The notes under the pieces were generated by a model. That model saw only the letters and a list, made by a program, of their open reading frames with translations. It did no database searches and had not been told where the DNA came from. The position numbers were made by a program, and so were the translations under genes. This document shows, one piece after another, positions 1-4,800 of a stretch of 6,490 nucleotides of DNA. Numbering within the stretch: the first letter of the stretch is position 1; each line of letters begins with the position of its first letter. This DNA comes from Planctomycetota bacterium (GTDB lineage Bacteria > Planctomycetota > Planctomycetia > Gemmatales > Gemmataceae): contig JAGWVO010000205.1 in NCBI GenBank assembly GCA_018970845.1, forward strand, positions 1 through 6,490, written 5' to 3'.

Positions 1-177
1 TATGGGACCCTTTATTCGATTCTGGGCGGGGAGGAAAGCGTGGGTGTGGCGGTTTCGCTTGGCCACCGCCTGGAAAACTGGATTCTTGCTGGAATGGCCA
101 TGGCGGGAGTCGCGGTCACGCGTTTGGGGGAACCACCGGACTTGGCCCCCGATTCCCCTTCCAAGCCTGTAGGATAG
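1..177 (+). CDS. C-terminal fragment of a possible EamA/DMT-family membrane transporter
   Basis: Reading frame 1 is open from the window edge through 58 codons to a TAG at 175-177; the start lies outside the window. The fragment begins YGTLYSILGGEESVGVAVSL and continues into a hydrophobic stretch (WILAGMAMAGVAVT, residues 27-40). It ends in a short polar, proline-rich tail. A Gly-Glu pair followed by a hydrophobic helix containing AGVAVTR is reminiscent of the last transmembrane helix of drug/metabolite transporter (EamA) permeases. This rests on a short resemblance only; another multi-helix membrane protein would fit as well. The next gene on the same strand starts 10 or 46 bases downstream depending on its start codon, so the two could be co-transcribed. 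That the frame is coding is fairly likely; the family call is weak. Confidence 0.45.
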   Translation, partial: YGTLYSILGGEESVGVAVSLGHRLENWILAGMAMAGVAVTRLGEPPDLAPDSPSKPVG

Positions 178-223
178 CTAATTCAGTGTGGAAATCGGGC
201 CAATCAGCGGGGAACCAGTGATC

Positions 224-661
224 ATGCGGGTGGATTTGCACGGCCTCACTTTCGAAGTTCCCAAGGTGCTGTTTTATTTGTGGTCGCCTTGGCGATGCCT
301 TGAGTTGGAACACAGGCTGTTCGACGCCGTCCGCAAGGTCGCCGGGATCAGGCTTGAGGAAAATGGCGACGAAAAACGGCTGATCGCCGAGGATGAAAGG
401 CAGTGGAAGGCGGCGCATCAGGCGCTCGTGAGGGTGCTCAAGGGATGGCAGGAAGATCCGCCCCCCGGCGCGGAGCGCCGGCAGTGGTGCTGGATCATGG
501 AAGGGGATGTGAACGCCGCCGGCTACGACGTGACCGGGCAACCGGCTTGTGTCTGGGTGCTGGTGAAAACCCTCGTGGAACGGGGCGGGCCGCACGACGG
601 TGAAAAGGGCGAGGAACTCGACCTCGAAGGATTTGGCATCCAGTTGCCTGGAAACGGATGA
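224..661 (+). CDS. Uncharacterised small Trp-rich acidic protein (145 aa)
   Basis: I do not recognise a named family. With the ATG at 224 the product begins MRVDLHGLTFEVPKVL, and a GGGGA at 209-213 sits 10 bases upstream. The frame is open back to a GTG at 188, giving 157 aa, where only a poorly placed AGGA (171-174) is available; a GTG at 218 is a third option. There is no signal peptide or membrane segment, so the protein should be cytosolic. It has seven tryptophans in 145 residues (W20, W23, W61, W75, W88, W90, W111), in clusters such as LWSPW, QWKAAHQ, KGWQED and QWCWIMEGD. The centre is charged and probably helical, and the C-terminus is acidic (GEKGEELDLEGFGIQL). Codon third positions are GC-rich, as expected for a real gene here. 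It follows the gene ending at 177 and may share its transcript. A long antisense frame lies over it (116-595, minus) but gives an unnatural His/Pro-rich protein. Confidence 0.72.
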   Translation: MRVDLHGLTFEVPKVLFYLWSPWRCLELEHRLFDAVRKVAGIRLEENGDEKRLIAEDERQWKAAHQALVRVLKGWQEDPPPGAERRQWCWIMEGDVNAAGYDVTGQPACVWVLVKTLVERGGPHDGEKGEELDLEGFGIQLPGNG

Positions 662-1654
662 TCAGGGGCTGACCTGACCGTCGATTTGCAGGATCAGCAC
701 CTCATCCTGGGCGGTTGTCTTGATTCGCAGCTCCCTTTTGATGGAGCCGGACGCCGGAACGGTGATCTTGAAACCGACGGTGTGGACGGATGCCTCGTTC
801 GCGGCCAACGGGGCCGCCAACTCGATTCCGTCCCCGGTTCCCTCGACGGCCTTGATGGAAAACGGCTGGGCGCCACGAACGACAACCCGCCTCGTCAAGA
901 GGTCTCCCGGCCCGACATTTCCAAGGGATAGCGCCGCGGGCGACATGCTCATCGCAGACTGCACCGTGCCCTCGGCCAGCAGGGAAACCAACGGCATGGC
1001 CGGGTCGTTAGTTTTGAGATGAATGAAATCCTTGAAAGAACCGGCGGGCGCCGTGGCCTTGAGCGTGGCGCGCACCTGATAGCCAATCTGCCCGGGCTTG
1101 CGGTAGAGCTCGGTAATCTTCGCCTCGACCGGGAGGTTGTTCACCACGACATCGGTCACGGACAAGTCGCGACCGCCGGCATATTCCAGGTCGACCGTTT
1201 GGCTCGCTCCGGCGCCGGCGTTGACCACCCCAAACTGGATTTGCCCGGGATTGAAAACAAAGTCGGCCCGGCTTTGGGCCGTGACCCTGAGTTCCGCAGA
1301 CGAGACGAATTCGGGGCCGACCGTCATCCGAACGCCGACCGACTTGGGGCCTTGGAAACGGCTGGCATCCATCCGGACATCAATGGTGGTTGATTCCTTG
1401 GGTTCAAGCACCCGTTTGGCGGCCGCCGCCGTGACGCATCCGCACCCGGATTGGACAGCGGTGATTTCCATCCTGACCGCGTATATGTTCGTGACGGGAA
1501 AACGATGCAACAACTGGGCACCCCGGGGCACTGTCCCAAAATCGTGGGAAAGGCCGCTAGCTAACATCTTTTCGGCCCAACCTTGGGCCCTCGATTGTGA
1601 AACGGCCAGCAGGCAGGCCGCGACAAGAACGAAATAGGATTCTCGTGGAAACAT
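662..1654 (-). CDS. Exported DUF1573-type protein with three tandem beta-sandwich repeats
   Basis: The 330-residue product opens with a signal peptide: Arg4, a hydrophobic core around residues 7-18 and a likely cleavage after SRA (residue 23). Residues about 33-130 match the DUF1573 pattern: HDFGTVPRGA (37-46), FPVTN (52-56) and SGCGCVTA (69-76, with Cys71 and Cys73). Two further segments open with the same FGxVxxG-like signature, at IQFGVVNAGAG (139-149) and LSLGNVGPGD (242-251). The second closes with LKTNDPAMPLVSLLAEGTV, the usual last strands of this ASH-like Ig fold. The biochemical role of DUF1573 proteins is unknown; export to the periplasm or cell surface is inferred from the signal peptide. 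The ATG at 1654 is preferred, with GGAG (complement of 1665-1668) 10 bases upstream. A TTG at 1660 would add two residues with a 4-base gap. The gene diverges from the giant surface-protein gene and converges on the small gene before it. Confidence 0.88.
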   Translation of the reverse strand: MFPRESYFVLVAACLLAVSQSRAQGWAEKMLASGLSHDFGTVPRGAQLLHRFPVTNIYAVRMEITAVQSGCGCVTAAAAKRVLEPKESTTIDVRMDASRFQGPKSVGVRMTVGPEFVSSAELRVTAQSRADFVFNPGQIQFGVVNAGAGASQTVDLEYAGGRDLSVTDVVVNNLPVEAKITELYRKPGQIGYQVRATLKATAPAGSFKDFIHLKTNDPAMPLVSLLAEGTVQSAMSMSPAALSLGNVGPGDLLTRRVVVRGAQPFSIKAVEGTGDGIELAAPLAANEASVHTVGFKITVPASGSIKRELRIKTTAQDEVLILQIDGQVSP

Positions 1655-1800
1655 TGACAATCTGCTCCGCCTGGAAACCTTCTTTCATTAGTAAGCCAAG
1701 TTGAGTTTCTGCACCAACCCCAATCAGTCATTCAGATAAGAAATCAACCATGTATTAATTTTTCATTTGCTGGAATATTTAGCAAACAATAACATGATCG

Positions 1801-1840
1801 AAAATGAGTCATGCCAAATGACTGATCACAAATGGCTCAT
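1801..1840. repeat. Three direct 12-bp elements at an exact 14-bp period (iteron-like operator candidate)
   Basis: Three related 12-mers begin at 1801 (AAAATGAGTCAT), 1815 (CAAATGACTGAT) and 1829 (CAAATGGCTCAT), each followed by a 2-base spacer. All share AAATG then T then AT at fixed positions, and the second and third match at 10 of 12. The first contains the near-palindrome ATGAGTCAT. A 10-bp inverse copy, ATCAGTCATT at 1723-1732, is exactly complementary to 1817-1826. Regular spacing on one face pattern plus a distant inverted copy between divergent genes is typical of binding sites for a repressor or activator, but no regulator is identified. The repeat is seen directly; the regulatory role is inferred. 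Confidence 0.5.
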
Positions 1841-1842
1841 TT
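1802..1842. promoter_or_regulatory. Imperfect inverted repeat upstream of the giant gene (operator or 5'-leader hairpin)
   Basis: AAATGAGTCAT (1802-1812) pairs with ATGGCTCATTT (1832-1842) over 11 positions: ten Watson-Crick pairs and one G-U pair if transcribed. The loop is 19 bases. It overlaps the 14-bp-period elements and partly follows from the near-palindromic nature of the repeat unit. It ends 47 bases before the giant gene's start and has no U-tract, so it does not look like an intrinsic terminator. It may be a dyad operator, or an RNA hairpin if transcription begins upstream. Confidence 0.35.
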
Positions 1843-1880
1843 AATCTGGTGGGTAAAAAGTTCCAACCGAACACACCTTT

Positions 1881-1884
1881 GGAG
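1881..1884 (+). promoter_or_regulatory. Ribosome binding site GGAG for the giant surface-protein gene
   Basis: GGAG lies 5 bases before the ATG at 1890 and 8 bases before the second in-frame ATG at 1893. Both spacings are workable, so the real start may be either of these adjacent codons, a one-residue difference. A third in-frame ATG at 1902 is 17 bases away and less likely. Confidence 0.6.
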
Positions 1885-1889
1885 ACTCA

Positions 1890-4800
1890 ATGATGAGAGC
1901 CATGCCCAAGGCCCGCATCAAGGCAAAATCCCCCCTCTCTTTAGAGTTGCTTGAAACAAGGGATGTACCCGCCTCATTCTTTGTCAGCCCCACCGGCAGC
2001 AATTCCAATCAGGGAACATCGATCCAGAACCCGTTCGGTAGCATCCAGTTCGCCATCGATGCAGCGGATGATGGCGACACCATCAATATCCTGCCCGGCA
2101 CCTACAATTGCGGGAGTGTCAATTGGCCCGGGCAGGATACTGTCAGCCTGCTCATCGACAAACCGCTAACGATCAAGGGGGTAACGGCGTCCGGCATTGA
2201 CATCACTTCGGCGCTTGGCACCCAAGCCACCGTTGTGTGCCAGAGCCAAGGCGCCGATTCCCGCGCACTGGTAGCCATCACCGGATCAAATGTCACCATA
2301 GCCGGCCTGGCCTTCGCCGTGGACAGCACGAACGCCGATCCCTCGAATCCGGTTGACGGGCAGGGCCTGCTCCTGTTCGCCACGGGCAACGCCTTCACCC
2401 TGACCAATAGCAAGGCCGACCTGAATCGCGCCAACATGAACACGCAAAGCGTGCCGGGCACCGCTATCGCATCCGTTGTGATTTACGATGCCGACCCAGT
2501 CCTGAACGGGAACAAGCAGATCGTCTCGAGCAGCATCCAGTCGTATTCGATCACGAACAACATTCTCGGTGGCATGGTCAATCCTCAAAACGGGGCGGGA
2601 TTCGGGGCAACGCAGTCAAGCCTGGAGATATCAGGCAACACCATCACCAAAGGCTTTTACGGAGCCGTTTACCTGCAAGGAAACCTCAACGATCCTGGCA
2701 ATCCGCTCTCGATGTATGATGTCGGCCTGCCACTCATATCGGGCAACATCATCAACACATCCGACCTGCCCCAAACCGACTCCTCCCAAGCCATCGGAAA
2801 CGCCGCCGTTCTGGCCGCCGTGTTCACCAACCCCGTCAACGCTCCAGGCAAGGCCTATGTCGAGGCGATTTTGTCCGGCAATACCGTTTCCGACAGCGCC
2901 TATGTGCTCACCTCCTCTGGCGCCACGCGGTATCAAGGGAATATCAACAATCCGCCTCCGCTGAGCACTTACGGCTTCAATGTCGTTCCCGCCATCACCT
3001 ACATCTCAAGCGGTGTCGAGGAATTCGTCGGCAACAACCAAGCCAGCAGCGCGCCGGCACAACCGGGTGACACCATCGTTGTCGCCAGTCCTGATTTCAT
3101 CGAGGACACGCTCACGGGAGATGGCCTCACCGTTCTTTTCAATTCGGTGCCATCCACAGGTTTCACCCTCAACCTGTCCACTTTTTCAGCACCGGGCCAA
3201 GCAGTTCCCTACACGCGAACCGTCGCCATCAACCGCGGCTCCCAGGTCCTCAATTCCACAAGCATCAACATCGTTGGCAACACGGCCAACAACATCATCA
3301 CAGGCGACGCCGGCAACAGCATCATCACCGGAGGTCCAGGCAACGACACCCTCAACGGCGGGGCGGGGTTCGACACGGCGGCTTACAGCGGCGCGATTTC
3401 CGACTACCGCTTCTCCTTCAACTCGACCACGGGCGCCCTGGTGATCACTGACCTCCGACCGGGCAGCCCTGATGGAACCGACACACTGACAGGCTTCGAC
3501 GCCTTGGCTTTCGCCACTGGTTCCACCACGCTGACCATCGTCGCACCTTCAGCGACTGTCGCCTCGGGCATTGCGGCAAACACCAACGGTGTTCTGATTC
3601 TCGGCAACCACTCATCCGAGCAGGTGACGATCGGTCGATCCGTCGCGGTGGTTGGCGCCACGGATGCCTCCAGCGGCGCCCCGGTTTCCGTTGGGTCTTT
3701 CAGCGTTTCCGCCACGGGAGGATTGCTCCCCGGTTCGGCCAACGCCCTGGCTCCGCTGGTGAACGTGGCGCTGGGAGCCCTGGCCCAGGACGGAGCGACC
3801 TTGGCGGCCAGCGGCGGTTCATTGAACTTGGCGGCCGGAGCCTACCCGGAAACCCTGACCCTGACCCGAGATGTCCGTATTCGGTCCACGAATGCCACCC
3901 TGACGGCGATCACATTGGCTGGCGCGAAGTTGACGGGCGACTACGGAGGCGTTCTCGCTCAAGCGGTTACGGTCCAAAACGGAAGCAGCATCAATCAGGC
4001 GCTTACGGTTGTCACCTCAGGTGGAACGGTCAGCGCCGTTTCGGGCACCTATTCCGAAAGCATCCAGTTTTCAGGCATTGCCACGCTGACAAGCCAAGGG
4101 GGCCAGGTCTCCATTGTGGGTGGCACGGCGAATCCCCTTGTTATTTCCGATGGTTCCTCCGCATCCAGGCTCACCGTTTCAGGCCAGGTGGCGGTATCCA
4201 GCAGCACGCCCGGGGCGCCAGTCGCCTTGATCAATGGCAATTCGACACTGATCCTCGATGGGAACAACGCGCTTTCAGGAGCCACCATTTCCGTGGGGGC
4301 CACGGCCACTCTTTCCGCCACGCAGGGAACCAACAGCACCAATCCCGTCACGCTTGCGGGCGGAACGATTTCAGGAGCTTCCACCGGCACGGTGATTTTC
4401 TCAGGTCCCGTCACGCTTGGGTCCTCCCCAACCACCCTCAACGCCCCGGCGGGATCCACCTTGATCATGCGAGGCACGGTGGTTGGAGGTTCATTCACCA
4501 AACAGGGTGCCGGCACCATCGTTGTCGACTCGCAAGCCCCGGCGGCGCTTTTGGCAACGCCCGCCGTGACAAACGGAAATACCGGCACTTCACCGATCGC
4601 GTTCACCCTTTCTTTCAGCAATGTCAATTCCGGCACCGCCGATCCCGTGACGGGATTGGCCCTTTCGGATCTCATGGTTTCCGGCGGAACGGCTTCAAAC
4701 CTGCAAGGGTCGGGTTCATCCTACACCTTTGATGTCACCCCGACGGGAAACGGCACCGTTATCGTCAGCCTGCCCGCGGGATCCGTCCAGGATGCCGCCC

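Larger units (their letters stand above)
1655..1889. promoter_or_regulatory. AT-rich divergent intergenic region with presumed promoters for both flanking genes
   Basis: This 235-bp spacer separates the minus-strand DUF1573 gene from the plus-strand giant gene and should hold both promoters. It is far more AT-rich than the coding DNA: by hand count only 16 of 60 bases at 1741-1800 are G or C. I found no small gene in it. A sigma70-like candidate on the plus strand is TTGCTG (1767-1772) with TAACAT (1790-1795) at 17 bp spacing, but it matches consensus at only 3/6 and 4/6 positions. The TATTAAT at 1753-1759 reads as an AT box on both strands. No promoter can be assigned with confidence. The repeat cluster at 1801-1842 lies between the AT-rich core and the giant gene's start. 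Confidence 0.5.

Noticed and set aside
116..595. Minus-strand open frame of 159 codons opposite the small plus-strand gene.
   Set aside because: Its product is His/Pro/Arg-rich and unprotein-like, while the plus-strand frame gives a balanced protein with credible motifs and a plausible ribosome binding site.
1019..1637. Plus-strand frames (1019-1393 and 1137-1637) across the DUF1573-type gene.
   Set aside because: The minus frame carries a signal peptide and recognisable DUF1573 motifs along its whole length, so the plus frames are shadows.
1804..1812. ATGAGTCAT, a perfect match to the eukaryotic AP-1/GCN4 site.
   Set aside because: Bacteria have no such bZIP regulators. The match is a by-product of the near-palindromic repeat unit and only marks the element as a dyad.
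1802..1842. Hairpin considered as an intrinsic terminator.
   Set aside because: It has an AT-rich stem, a 19-base loop and no following U-tract in either direction, and it lies upstream of both divergent genes rather than after one.
1951..3444. Plus-strand frames at 1951-2169, 2569-2964 and 2980-3444 considered as separate small genes.
   Set aside because: They lie in a different frame inside the continuous giant reading frame, and their Pro/Ser/Arg-rich products are typical off-frame translations.
4049..4675. Long antisense open frame of 208 codons on the minus strand inside the giant gene, and similar ones at 5054-5566, 3404-3742, 2102-2461 and 5990-6256.
   Set aside because: They are shadows caused by GC-rich third codon positions and few stop-prone codons in a repetitive Thr/Ser/Gly-rich gene. 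The products are Val/Pro/Glu-rich with no recognisable domain, and the plus-strand frame is plainly coding.
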